Source: Nocardiopsis suaedae
GTDB lineage: Bacteria; Actinomycetota; Actinomycetes; Streptosporangiales; Streptosporangiaceae
Reading direction: 5' to 3'
Assembly: GCF_027706745.1 (NCBI RefSeq)
Contig: NZ_JAQFWP010000032.1
Span: 1 to 64,000, forward strand
Length of the DNA stretch: 64,000 bases
The notes under the pieces were generated by a model. That model was not told the DNA's origin. It saw only the letters and a program-made list of their open reading frames with translations, and made no database searches. The position numbers and the translations under genes were made by a program. Position 1 is the first letter of the stretch, and each line of letters begins with the position of its first letter. This document shows, in pieces, positions 16,638-24,688 of this stretch.

Positions 16638-17408
16638 ATGGACAACGCACAGAACACCGAGACGAACCACCTGCCCCTCCTCGGCGGAGCGGCGCTCGTC
16701 ACCGGCGGCAGCCGGGGGATCGGGGCCGCCACGGCCGTCCGGCTCGCCGGGCTCGGGGCCGACGTCGCCATCACCTACCGCGAGCGGGAGGAGAGCGCCG
16801 CCCAGGTCGTCGACCGGGTCAAGGCCGCCGGTCGGCGGTCGCTCGCGATCCGCGCCGACGCCGCCGACCTCGGCGCCGTCACCGGGGCGGTGCGCCGGAC
16901 CGCCGACGCCTTCGGCCGCCTGGACATCCTGGTCAACAACGCCGCCGCCTTCCTGATGGCGGCCACCGAGGAGACCTCGGACGAGGATCTGGACCGCATG
17001 GTGGCGGCCAACGTCGAGGCGCCGTTCGCCGCCGCCCGCGAGGCGCTCCGCCACATGGGCGAGGGCGGCAGGATCATCAACGTCGGCAGCAACGTCTCCG
17101 AACGGCTGCCGTTCCCCGTTCTGACCCTGTACTCGACGACGAAGTCGGCCATGGTCGGCCTGACCAAGGGCCTGGCGCGGGAGGGCGGCCCGCGCGGGAT
17201 CACGTCGGCCATGGTGGTGCCCGGTCCGACCGACACCGAGACGAGCCCGGCCGACGGGCCGATGGCCGAGGCCATCAGCGGGTTCACGGCCCTGGGCCGT
17301 TATGTCCGCCCGGAGGAGGTGGCCGAGACCGTCGCGTTCCTGGCAGGGCCCGGCGGCAGCGCCACCACCGGCACGGCTGTGTACGTGGACGCGGGGTTCA
17401 CCGCCTGA
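16638..17408 (+). CDS. SDR-family oxidoreductase (classical)
   Basis: This 256-aa NAD(P)-dependent dehydrogenase/reductase has the cofactor motif TGGSRGIG (22-29), the NNAA motif (ILVNNAA) and the catalytic Ser-Tyr-Lys in VGSNVSE and LYSTTK. The residues after strand 2 (YRERE) favour NADPH. ATG at 16638 after GAGGGC. It is monocistronic with a perfect 20-bp hairpin behind it. Substrate unknown. Confidence 0.87.
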   Translation: MDNAQNTETNHLPLLGGAALVTGGSRGIGAATAVRLAGLGADVAITYREREESAAQVVDRVKAAGRRSLAIRADAADLGAVTGAVRRTADAFGRLDILVNNAAAFLMAATEETSDEDLDRMVAANVEAPFAAAREALRHMGEGGRIINVGSNVSERLPFPVLTLYSTTKSAMVGLTKGLAREGGPRGITSAMVVPGPTDTETSPADGPMAEAISGFTALGRYVRPEEVAETVAFLAGPGGSATTGTAVYVDAGFTA

Positions 17409-17444
17409 CGGGCCGATCCGACCGGGCCCGGTGAGACCACGGTT

Positions 17445-17487
17445 CCGCGCTTCGGTGGGCGGCCTCCGGCCGCCCACCGAAGCGCGG
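17445..17487 (+). terminator. Perfect 20-bp hairpin after the SDR gene
   Basis: The arms 17445-17464 and 17468-17487 are exactly complementary around a TCC loop. There is no T-run, as is common for high-GC actinobacterial terminators. Confidence 0.75.
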
Positions 17488-17814
17488 GCGTCGGCCGGAC
17501 ACTCGGAGGCGGGCAGATGCGGAGCAGGACGTCCGGGTGGGCCCCGCCGCGTTCGTTGGTGGTGTCCTCCGGGGTGCGGTTCGTCGGCCGGGTCATGGGG
17601 GAGCCCGGCGAGGGCGGCGGTGGTCGCGGCCGCCGGGGATTCCGCCGACGCCGTCGGCGAACCCGGGCCTGGCGGCCCCTTTGCTCAGGCAGGGGATTCC
17701 GGTGGGGTGATGATGCGCCGTTCGGGGGCAGGACGGCGGAGGACGGCGGCGGTGCGGGCAGCGGCCGGGCCGCCGGAGGCAGGGCCCAGGGCACGCCCAT
17801 CGGCTGGGGGACGC
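17488..17814. other. 327-bp gap upstream of the M20 gene
   Basis: Several frames are open, but none shows a recognisable domain, ribosome site plus start, or hydrophobic pattern. A small Arg/Gly-rich frame is continuous with the M20 gene. The stretch probably holds the M20 promoter and 5' UTR. I see nothing else in it. Confidence 0.4.
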
Positions 17815-19104
17815 ATGACCACAGCAGACGTCGACATCGCGGGCGCGATCGACCACGCCGCCGACAGGATCACCGACAAGGTGGTCGGCTGGCGGCACGA
17901 CATCCACCGCCACCCCGAGCTCTCCAACCGGGAGGAGCGCACCGCCGCGCTCATCGCCGACCACCTGCGCTCGGTCGGCGTGGACGAGGTCCGGACCGGC
18001 ATCGCCGGCCACGGAGTGGTCGGGGTGCTGCGCGGCGGGCGGCCCGGCGACCGGGCGGCCGGTCTGCGCGCCGACATCGACGCCCTCCCGGTCAAGGAGA
18101 CCTCCGGGGTCGACTTCGCCTCCACCGCCGTCGACGCCGACTACCCGGGCGGCCCGTTCCCCGTCGCCCACGCCTGCGGACACGACTGCCACACCGCCAT
18201 GCTCATGGGCGCCGCCGAGGTGCTGTCCGGGCTGCGCGAGCACCTGCCCGGCTCGGTGGTGTTCATCTTCCAGCCCGCCGAAGAGGGCCCACCGGTGGAG
18301 GAGAAGGGCGGCGCGCGGGCGATGGTGGGCGACCCGGCCCTGGCCGATCCGGTGCCGACGATGGCCTTCGGCATGCACGTGGCCCCGCTCCCGGTGAACA
18401 CCGTCGGCTACCGGAGCGGCAACTCCTACGCCGCCTCCTGCGTGATCAGGATCAGGATCGACGGCAAGCAGGTGCACGGCTCCACGCCCTGGGAGGGCAC
18501 CGACCCGATGCCCGCCGCCGCCGACACGATCTCCGCGCTCGGGCAGGTCTACCGGCAGGTCCCGGCGACCTCTCCGGTGACGGTGTCCATCGGGCACGTT
18601 GAGGACGTGGGCCGGTTCAACATCATCGGCGGCAAGGTCACCCTGTGGGGCACGATCCGGTGCCTCATCCAGTCGGACATGAACACCGTCCAGGACCACG
18701 TCCGCCGCACGGCCGACCACATGGCGCGGGCGTACGGGTGCACGGCGACCACGGAGTTCCTGCAGCGGGTGCCGCCGGTGCACAACGCTCCGGAGTGGGT
18801 GGACGCGGCCCTGCCCACGCTCCGTCGGGTCGCGGGCGCCGGGAACGTCCACGAGACGCCCCCGGGGCTGCCCTACGACGACGTTTCGGAGTTCATCGAC
18901 CGCTACGGCGGGCTGTACGTGAACCTCGGCTGCCAGGACCTGCGGTACCGCGACGACGGCACGATGGAGGCCGTGCGCGGAGGGCGGGGGACGGTGTTCA
19001 ACCACAACCCCGGCTTCTACGCCGACGACTCGGTGCTGGCGACGGGCGTGCGCCTGCACGCCAACGTGGCCGCCGACCACTTGGAGGGCCGCCTCACCGC
19101 CTGA
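17815..19104 (+). CDS. M20-family amidohydrolase (N-acyl amino acid hydrolase type)
   Basis: This 429-aa zinc peptidase/amidohydrolase has metal and catalytic motifs in RHDIHRHPELSNREERT (27-43), HACGHDCHTAMLMG (119-132; Cys121 is the typical bridging Cys of the IAA-amino acid hydrolase/HipO group) and FQPAEE. The dimerisation domain follows (about 200-310; KQVHGSTPWEGTDP). The closing metal His is in NHNPGF. The ATG at 17815 follows GGGGGAC. It likely removes acyl groups from amino acids; the exact substrate is not visible. Confidence 0.85.
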   Translation: MTTADVDIAGAIDHAADRITDKVVGWRHDIHRHPELSNREERTAALIADHLRSVGVDEVRTGIAGHGVVGVLRGGRPGDRAAGLRADIDALPVKETSGVDFASTAVDADYPGGPFPVAHACGHDCHTAMLMGAAEVLSGLREHLPGSVVFIFQPAEEGPPVEEKGGARAMVGDPALADPVPTMAFGMHVAPLPVNTVGYRSGNSYAASCVIRIRIDGKQVHGSTPWEGTDPMPAAADTISALGQVYRQVPATSPVTVSIGHVEDVGRFNIIGGKVTLWGTIRCLIQSDMNTVQDHVRRTADHMARAYGCTATTEFLQRVPPVHNAPEWVDAALPTLRRVAGAGNVHETPPGLPYDDVSEFIDRYGGLYVNLGCQDLRYRDDGTMEAVRGGRGTVFNHNPGFYADDSVLATGVRLHANVAADHLEGRLTA

Positions 19105-19320
19105 GGGCCCCGCTCTCGGGCCGCGTCCTCGGCTCGTGTCCTCGGGCACTCCATCCGACCAGGTCAGCGCGGTCGGCGCGGTGCTGGGGGCGGGACCGGC
19201 CCGCAAGCGCCCCTGCCGGGGCCCCACCCGGCGACGGCGGCGGCCGCCGGATGCCGCACCACTCCAGCGGCCCCGTCCCTTCCCGCCCGCCGCTGCGGCG
19301 CTGGTGGCCGCGGCCGGGCA

Positions 19321-19375
19321 TTGACATATCGATAGTCGTTATTATCCTTTATCGATAACATCGATCATCGATATG
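19321..19375 (+). promoter_or_regulatory. Consensus promoter with repeated ATCGAT palindromes
   Basis: TTGACA (19321-19326) is a perfect -35. TATCCT (19343-19348) lies 16 bp downstream as a -10. The same 55 bp are AT-rich and contain CATATCGAT (19325-19333) and its exact inverse ATCGATATG (19367-19375), the palindrome TTATCGATAA (19349-19358), and a further ATCGAT near 19360. These overlap the promoter and the start region and look like operator sites, most simply for the HTH protein encoded two genes on. Confidence 0.6.
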
Positions 19376-19391
19376 CCTGTGGAGGCGGAGC

Positions 19392-20000
19392 ATGCCGTCA
19401 CTCACCCACGCCCGCGTCTGGCTGCAACGGTTGTACGCCTTCATCGCCGTCGCCGGAGCCGCCTTCGGGGCGGCGGCCGCCGCCCTGGCCGCCGTCATCG
19501 CGGGGGCCGCGCTGGGCGTCCGCATCCCCCTGGCCGAGACGGTGGTCTCCGTCCCCGTCGACTGGGCGGAGGCCGACCTCGGCGCCCCCGCCAGCGGGGG
19601 AGAGGCCTACGGGTCGGTCGACGTCGCCGTCACCGACCCCACCGCGGGGCAGGTGCTCCTGTCGGCCGGCCCCGACCTCGTGCAGGTCCTCCTGCTCCTG
19701 GCGGGCGCGCTCGTCCTCGCCTCCGCCGTGGGCAAGGCGCGGACCGACCCGTTCGCCCCGGACGTCGCCCGGCGCGTGCGCGTGATCGGGTGGCTGGCCG
19801 TCTTCGGGTCGCTGGGCGGCGCCCTGCTGGAGTCGGTCGCGTCCGCGGTGCTGGCGTCGACGGTCGTCGACGCCGACGGGTGGTTCGCCGGAATGACGCT
19901 CCCGCTGCCGTTCCTGCTCATGGGCGTGGGGATGTTCGCGGTCGCGGCCATCCTCGGCGTCGGCGCCGAGATGCGGGACGACCTGGAAGGGACCGTGTGA
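19392..20000 (+). CDS. DUF2975-family membrane protein
   Basis: This 202-aa protein has four hydrophobic segments (about residues 13-43, 96-116, 130-150, 165-190) with an extracellular loop between the first two. This is the DUF2975 layout, in which the C-terminal part carries FLLMGVGMFAVAAILGVGAEMRDD. Its stop overlaps the start of the downstream HTH gene (TGATG). DUF2975 genes are regularly paired with a YozG-like small HTH gene, as here. Function of the pair is unknown. Confidence 0.75.
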   Translation: MPSLTHARVWLQRLYAFIAVAGAAFGAAAAALAAVIAGAALGVRIPLAETVVSVPVDWAEADLGAPASGGEAYGSVDVAVTDPTAGQVLLSAGPDLVQVLLLLAGALVLASAVGKARTDPFAPDVARRVRVIGWLAVFGSLGGALLESVASAVLASTVVDADGWFAGMTLPLPFLLMGVGMFAVAAILGVGAEMRDDLEGTV

Positions 20001-20287
20001 TGGGGGTCCCCGACGGTGCGAACGGGGGGCCGGCGGTCGTGGTCCACCTGGACGAGCTGCTGGAACGGCGCGGAATGACGCTCGCCGAGCTCGCGCGCAG
20101 GGTGGACGTGACGGTGGTGAACCTGTCGGTCCTGAAGAACGGCCGGGCGCGGGCGATCCGGTTCTCCACCCTGCTGCGCATCTGCGAAGCGCTCGGGTGC
20201 CAACCGGGCGACCTGCTCTCCTACCGCCCGGGCGACGGGCCGCCCGATTCCGCTGCGGGGCCCGCGGAGCCGCCCGCGGGGAGCTGA
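20000..20287 (+). CDS. Small XRE/YozG-like helix-turn-helix regulator
   Basis: A 95-aa protein. The HTH covers residues 15-75 (LDELLERRGMTLAELARRVDVTVVNLSVLKNGRARAIRFSTLLRICEALGCQPGDLL), the form seen in YozG-like partners of DUF2975 proteins, followed by a disordered Pro/Gly tail. It is coupled by a 1-base TGATG overlap. It probably binds the ATCGAT sites in front of the operon (inference). Confidence 0.82.
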   Translation: MGVPDGANGGPAVVVHLDELLERRGMTLAELARRVDVTVVNLSVLKNGRARAIRFSTLLRICEALGCQPGDLLSYRPGDGPPDSAAGPAEPPAGS

Positions 20288-20314
20288 CCCCGGGGCGGAC
20301 CGGTCCAGATGGGC

Positions 20315-20782
20315 CTACCGCTGAGCCCCGCCGCGGCGGGACGGGTCCCCGCAGCACTTCTTGTACTCGCGGCCCGCCCCGCACCAGCAGGAGGCGTTGC
20401 GCTCCGGCGGCCAGGGTGCCGCCTTCCCGGTGCGGGCCAGTTCGGTCCCGTACCGGGCGAGGACCTGGCCGTCGACCGCCGACGCGCCGTCCTCCGTCCC
20501 GAAGCGCTCGAACCCCTCGACGCAGCCGTGCCCCACGGACAGCCGCTGCGTCCCCTGGGCCGACAGGTGGCGCAGCTCGTCCTCCACCCCGGCCATGTGC
20601 TCACCGTGGTCCGTTCCGTAGTGCCCGGCCGGCTCGGGCCGGGCCGTGAGCAGGCGGTCGAAATCCGGCGGCTGCGGTGCTGACGGCCGTGCTACCGAGG
20701 AGGAGCGGTCTGCATCGAGTAGGCGATCGGTGCCCTCTTCTTGGAGCGTGAGGAGGAGACCCCGGAGTACAGGGCCCTCCAT
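20315..20782 (-). pseudogene. SEC-C motif protein, N-terminally truncated
   Basis: The C-terminus has the zinc-binding SEC-C motif NASCWCGAGREYKKCC (about residues 128-143), as at the end of SecA and in many stand-alone actinobacterial proteins. The part before it (GPVLRGLLLTLQEEG, PDFDRLLTARPEPAGHYGTDH) looks like the middle of longer SEC-C proteins, which usually carry a further N-terminal half. Here an in-frame TGA lies four codons before the only start, at 20782, and no ribosome site precedes that ATG. It is therefore probably a truncated copy, although a short product is possible. Confidence 0.5.
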
Positions 20783-20866
20783 GAAGGGGGTTCAGGAAGC
20801 TGCTCTCCCACCCGATCGAACCCGGGAACTGGCCCAGAAGGTCTTGGACGAGCGGTACGAGCAGTC

Positions 20867-21061
20867 AAGGAGGAGACGAAGCCGGATTGGCGTAATTCGG
20901 GCTACAGCGGTGGCAAGGGCGAGTGCGCGGAGGTCGCCGATCTCCCCTCCGGGGCCGCTGTCCGGGACTCGAAGCGGCCGGGCCTCGGCCGTCCCGCCTT
21001 CCCTGCCTCGGAGCGGGCCGCCTTCCTCTCCGGCCTCGATCGCCTCTGGGGCCCCTGCGGC
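20867..21061 (+). pseudogene. DUF397-domain relic
   Basis: Frame 2 encodes a near-complete DUF397 module (PDWRNSGYSGG, GECAEVADLPSGAAVRDSK, FPASERAAFLSGL), clearly similar to the intact DUF397 gene at 37101-37292. It lacks an ordinary start: the codon in the right place is ACG (20876) just after AAGGAGG. It also lacks its own stop and runs on antisense to the GntR gene. The adjacent SEC-C gene is truncated on the facing side, which suggests that a rearrangement joined two broken ends here. Confidence 0.5.
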
Positions 21062-21802
21062 TCAGCTCGTCAGGGTGAGCTCGAAGGAGTACCTCGACGC
21101 GCGGTAGACGTGCGAGCCGACCTCCACCACACGGCCGATGTCGTCGTAGGCCGTGCGGTCCATGGTCAGCAGCGGCGCCCCCTTGGCCTCGCCCAGGGCC
21201 TTGGCCTCGGCGGCGGTCGCCCCCCGGGCGCCGATGCTCTGGGAGGCGATCTTCAAGGTCACCCCCGCCGTCCTCAGCAGCCGGTACAACCCCGTCTCCA
21301 GCAGGCTCTCGCGGGTCAAGTCCACCAGGCCCAGCGGCAGGTAGTTGTGCATCAGCGCCAGCGGCTCGTCGCCCACGTGGCGCAGGCGCTCCAGGACGTA
21401 CACGTCCGCCCCGGGGTCCACCTCCAGCGCCCGGGCGACCGACTCCGGGGCCGGGCGCACGCTCAGCTCGCGCACCTCGGTCCACGGGTGCTGCCCGGCC
21501 TGCGCCAGGTCGTCGTAGAGGCTGGACAGCTCCACCGGGCGCCGCACCCGCGGGGTGACCACCTGGGTGCCGACCCCGCGCTTGCGCACCACCAGCCCCT
21601 GGTCGACCAGGTACTCGATGGCGCGGCGCAGCGTCGGGCGGGACAGGCCGAGCCGGTCGGCGAGCACGATCTCGTTCTCCAGGCGGGTCCCCGGGGGCAT
21701 CTCGCCCTCGCGGATGCGCCGTTCCAGCTCCTGGGCCAGCTGGAAGTACAGCGGCACCGGGCTGGTGCGGTCGAGCGCCACCTGCGGCTGCGATTCGGCC
21801 AC
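21062..21802 (-). CDS. GntR/HutC-family regulator (UTRA domain), probable inositol regulator
   Basis: This 246-aa repressor has a winged helix at about 12-80 (PLYFQLAQELERRIREGEMPPGTRLENEIVLADRLGLSRPTLRRAIEYLVDQGLVVRKRGVGTQV) and a C-terminal UTRA ligand domain (about 95-240). The GTG at 21802 has GGAG five bases upstream and matches the usual length; an in-frame GTG at 21883 would add 27 Arg/Pro-rich residues. It is divergent from an inositol-dehydrogenase-like gene, with the GTCTAGAC-core palindrome expected for this subfamily between them, so it should control that gene and itself. Confidence 0.85.
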   Translation of the reverse strand: MAESQPQVALDRTSPVPLYFQLAQELERRIREGEMPPGTRLENEIVLADRLGLSRPTLRRAIEYLVDQGLVVRKRGVGTQVVTPRVRRPVELSSLYDDLAQAGQHPWTEVRELSVRPAPESVARALEVDPGADVYVLERLRHVGDEPLALMHNYLPLGLVDLTRESLLETGLYRLLRTAGVTLKIASQSIGARGATAAEAKALGEAKGAPLLTMDRTAYDDIGRVVEVGSHVYRASRYSFELTLTS

Positions 21803-21928
21803 GCGGCTCCGATCGGTCGGGGGACGGGTGCGGGTCGGCGCGGGAAGGCGCGTCTCCCGTGACGGGGCGCCCGCGCGCACCACTTCAGTCTACGTCTCCG
21901 TCCGGTTGATGGCAGATCACTACGTGCA

Positions 21929-21974
21929 TATGTCTAGACATACTATTGACAGGCAGGTCGACGGGGCGTAGAAA
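21929..21974 (+). promoter_or_regulatory. GntR-type operator and promoter in front of the Gfo/Idh gene
   Basis: TATGTCTAGACATA (21929-21942) is a perfect 14-bp palindrome with the GTCTAGAC core known for HutC/DasR-type regulators. TTGACA (21946-21951) and TAGAAA (21969-21974) follow with a 17-bp spacer, so the operator touches the -35 box. Confidence 0.7.
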
Positions 21975-22049
21975 TCTCCCCAGGCGTGACGCAGGGGACG
22001 GCCCCCTGTGACCCGGGCCATCCGGCCCGGAACCGGGAGGAGGCGGCAC

Positions 22050-23072
22050 ATGCGCATCGGACTCGTCGGCGCCGGCCGGATCGGCGCCTCGCACGCCGCG
22101 GCCGTCGCCGCGCGCCCCGAGGTGGACGAGCTGCTGGTGGCCGACGTCGTCCCCGGGCGCGCCGGTGCGGTCGCCGCCGCCGTCCCCGGGGCCCACCCCG
22201 CCTGTGCCCCGGACGACCTGCTCGTCCCCGGCGCCGTCGACGCCCTGGTGATCACCTCCGCCACCGCCTCCCACCCCGGGTTCATCCTGGGCGGCGTGCG
22301 CGCCGGGATCCCCGTGTTCTGCGAGAAGCCGGTCGCCCCCGATGTCGCCGGGACCGTGCGGGTCCTGCGCGAGGTCGAGCGGACCGGCGCCGCCGTGCAC
22401 ATCGGCTTCATGCGCCGCTTCGACGCCGGGTACGCCCGAGCCCGGCAGGCCCTGCGGGCCGGAGAGCTCGGCGACGTGCACCGCGTCCACGCCGTGACCT
22501 GCGACGCCGCGCCGCCGCCCGCCGGGTACGTGCCCTCCTCCGGCGGCATCTTCCGCGACTGCCACGTGCACGACTTCGACATCCTGCGCTGGGTCACCGG
22601 CCGCGAGGTCGACGAGGTGCACGCCTACGGCGCCAACCGCGGCGCCGCCTACTTCGCCGAGGCCGGGGACGTCGACACCAGCGCCGCCGTGATGCGCCTG
22701 GACGACGGCACCCTGGCCACCCTCCAGGGGTCGCGCTACAACGGGGCCGGGTACGACGTGCGCATGGAGGTGGCGGGGACCCTCGGGACCATCGCCGTCG
22801 GCCTGGACGAGCGCACCGCCCTCGCCTCGGCCGAGCCCGGGGCCGCCTTCCCGGAGGGGGAGCCGTGGCAGGAGTTCTGGTCCCGCTTCACCCCCGCCTA
22901 CGAGGCCGAGATCGCGGCCTTCCTGCGCATGGCCGCCGAGGGCGGCCCCAGCCCGTGCACCGTCGCCGACGCCCTGGAGGCCGTGCTCGTGGCCGACGCG
23001 GCCGACCGCTCGATGCGCCTGGGCCGCCCGGTCCGCGTGGCCGAGGTGCGCGAGGAGGCGGTCGCCGCATGA
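22050..23072 (+). CDS. Gfo/Idh/MocA-family dehydrogenase, inositol 2-dehydrogenase-like
   Basis: This 340-aa NAD(P)-dependent oxidoreductase has the Rossmann motif GLVGAGRIG (4-12), the EKP motif (CEKPVAPD) at the substrate edge, GFMRRFDAGY, and the catalytic HDFDILRW. These are shared with IolG, and this paralogue resembles the second iolG at 35084. The ATG at 22050 has GGGAGGAGG upstream; a GTG 14 codons earlier is less likely. It may act on myo-, scyllo- or another inositol. It is controlled by the divergent GntR gene. Confidence 0.83.
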   Translation: MRIGLVGAGRIGASHAAAVAARPEVDELLVADVVPGRAGAVAAAVPGAHPACAPDDLLVPGAVDALVITSATASHPGFILGGVRAGIPVFCEKPVAPDVAGTVRVLREVERTGAAVHIGFMRRFDAGYARARQALRAGELGDVHRVHAVTCDAAPPPAGYVPSSGGIFRDCHVHDFDILRWVTGREVDEVHAYGANRGAAYFAEAGDVDTSAAVMRLDDGTLATLQGSRYNGAGYDVRMEVAGTLGTIAVGLDERTALASAEPGAAFPEGEPWQEFWSRFTPAYEAEIAAFLRMAAEGGPSPCTVADALEAVLVADAADRSMRLGRPVRVAEVREEAVAA

Positions 23073-23254
23073 ACCCGGATCCGGACCCGCTGAAGGGCGC
23101 CGCTGAACGCGTCGTCTCCCTGATCCGGCGGGAATGCGACGTGATGGCGGTGGAAGAGGCCGCGCGCACCGCAGGGCAGGCCACGGCAGGCCCGGCGCGA
23201 CATGGAGCCGCACGGTCGCGTGGGCCCGGTGGAGGAGGTGTCGGCCGTGCTTGA
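23069..23254 (+). CDS. Possible 61-aa ORF coupled to the dehydrogenase gene
   Basis: An ATG overlaps the preceding TGA (ATGA), and the frame stays open for 61 codons. The first 35 residues could form a helix (LKGAAERVVSLIRRECDVMAVEEAART); the rest is Gly/Arg-rich. No domain is recognised, and it may be non-coding. The remaining 90 bp to the LacI gene show nothing. Confidence 0.2.
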   Translation: MNPDPDPLKGAAERVVSLIRRECDVMAVEEAARTAGQATAGPARHGAARSRGPGGGGVGRA

Positions 23255-23345
23255 TCAGTGGATGGAGCCGACTGCCGGTGCTCCTCCGCGGTGGGCCTGT
23301 GAGGACGGGGTGGGCGATGCGGCCGCCCCCGGCGCGCGGCCGGTG

Positions 23346-24392
23346 TCATCCGCCCCGCGCCTCCTGCCCCCGTGGCTCGGCTGTGGTGTCGCGCACCATC
23401 AGTTCCGGTTCGAGGACCTCGTCCCGGGGCTCCATGTCCGGGTCCTCGGTGCGGGCGGCGGCCGTGCGGACGGCCGCGCGGGCCAGCCCTCCGGCGTCCT
23501 GGTGCACCGTGGTCAGGGCGACGTGCGCCATCGCGACCGCCGGGATGTCGTCGAACCCGACCAGCGAAACGTCCCCGGGCACGTCCAGCCCTCCCCGGGT
23601 CGCCGCGTCGAGGAACCCGATGGCGCACCGGTCGTTGCCCGCGATCACCGCGGTGGGCCGGTCGCGTCCGGGTGCGTCGAGGAGCGTGCGCGCCGCCGCC
23701 GCACCGGAGGCCTCGGTCTGGTCGCCGGGCAGCACCCGCACGTGCTCGGCCAGGCCGTGCCGCCGCATCGCCTCCCGGTAGCCGCGCCGCCGCTCGGCCG
23801 ATCCCGCGGCGTTGCCGCCGTCGATGTGCGCGATCGCCCGGTGCCCGAGGCCCACCAGGTGGTCGGCGGCCAGCCGGATGCCGCGCGCCTCGCGGGTGTG
23901 CACCGCGTCCGCCCCGCTGCCCGGGTAGCGGCGGCCGACCGTGACCACCGGCAGCTCCCGGGCGAGCGCGGCGACCTCGGAGGGGGCCGCCACCGGCCCC
24001 AGCAGGATCAGCGCCTCGCACCGGTTGCGCAGCAGCGCCTCGGTGGCCTCGGCGGGGTTGCGCGTCCGGGTGAGGGCGGACAGCAGCACCGCGTACCCGG
24101 CCTCCTCGGCCTGGGGGTACAACGCCTCGACGAGTTCGGCGTGGAACGGGTTGGCCGGGGTCATCACCACCCCGAGGACCCGGGTGCGGCTGCGCGCCAG
24201 CATCCGCGCGGCGTTGTGCGGCCGGTAGCCCAGCTCCTCCGCGGCGTCGAGCACGCGGCGGCGCGTCTCGGGCCCCGCGCCGGGCGCGTCGCGGAAGACG
24301 AGCGAGACCAGCGCCCGGGACACGCCCACATGGCGGGCGACGTCCTCCATGGTCGGGCGGCGGCCCCGTCTCGGCCGGGGAGTGGTGGTCAC
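23346..24392 (-). CDS. LacI-family regulator of the inositol operon
   Basis: This 348-aa repressor has an N-terminal HTH with the LacI pattern (TMEDVARHVGVSRALVSLVFRD, residues 14-35), the hinge helix (NAARMLARSRTRVLGVV) and a periplasmic-binding-like effector domain. The GTG at 24392 follows AAGGAT. It is divergent from iolC with an 18-bp palindrome between, so it is the likely repressor of the operon; the inducer would be inositol or a catabolite (inference). Confidence 0.87.
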   Translation of the reverse strand: MTTTPRPRRGRRPTMEDVARHVGVSRALVSLVFRDAPGAGPETRRRVLDAAEELGYRPHNAARMLARSRTRVLGVVMTPANPFHAELVEALYPQAEEAGYAVLLSALTRTRNPAEATEALLRNRCEALILLGPVAAPSEVAALARELPVVTVGRRYPGSGADAVHTREARGIRLAADHLVGLGHRAIAHIDGGNAAGSAERRRGYREAMRRHGLAEHVRVLPGDQTEASGAAAARTLLDAPGRDRPTAVIAGNDRCAIGFLDAATRGGLDVPGDVSLVGFDDIPAVAMAHVALTTVHQDAGGLARAAVRTAAARTEDPDMEPRDEVLEPELMVRDTTAEPRGQEARGG

Positions 24393-24538
24393 GGCAGATC
24401 ATCCTTCTCGTTCATGGACCGGTGGGCCGTCCCTCGGCCCCCGTCTTCGTGTCGGCGCAGGTCACGTGCTTCCCGGGCGATCCGGGCGGCCGTGCCGCCG
24501 ACCGGACCGGCCGGAACGGCAAAGCCCGGCCGAATGTA

Positions 24539-24604
24539 TTGACATCCCTCTGTGACGCGGCTCACCATAGGGGAATACTAGAGCGCTCTAGTAGAGCGCG
24601 CTAG
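24539..24604 (+). promoter_or_regulatory. iol operon promoter region and LacI-type operator
   Basis: TACTAGAGCGCTCTAGTA (24576-24593) is a perfect 18-bp palindrome with the central CG/GC step usual for LacI operators. A second partial copy, TAGAGCGCGCTAG, overlaps it (24592-24604). TTGACA (24539-24544) lies upstream as a -35; the -10 is not clear. The palindrome sits downstream of the -35, about 95 bp before iolC, in position for repression. Confidence 0.65.
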
Positions 24605-24688
24605 CCCCACCGGGGAGATCCGCCGTCCGGAGACCGCCACGACCAGGGCGGACGCACCGGCGTCCGCCGCGACCGACGGAGGTCCGCG

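Noticed and set aside
15778-17477. Long minus-strand frame through the SDR gene, considered as N-terminal extension of the small DUF6153-like protein
   Set aside because: The extension is antisense to the SDR gene and low in complexity. The short GTG start places a membrane helix near the N-terminus as expected.
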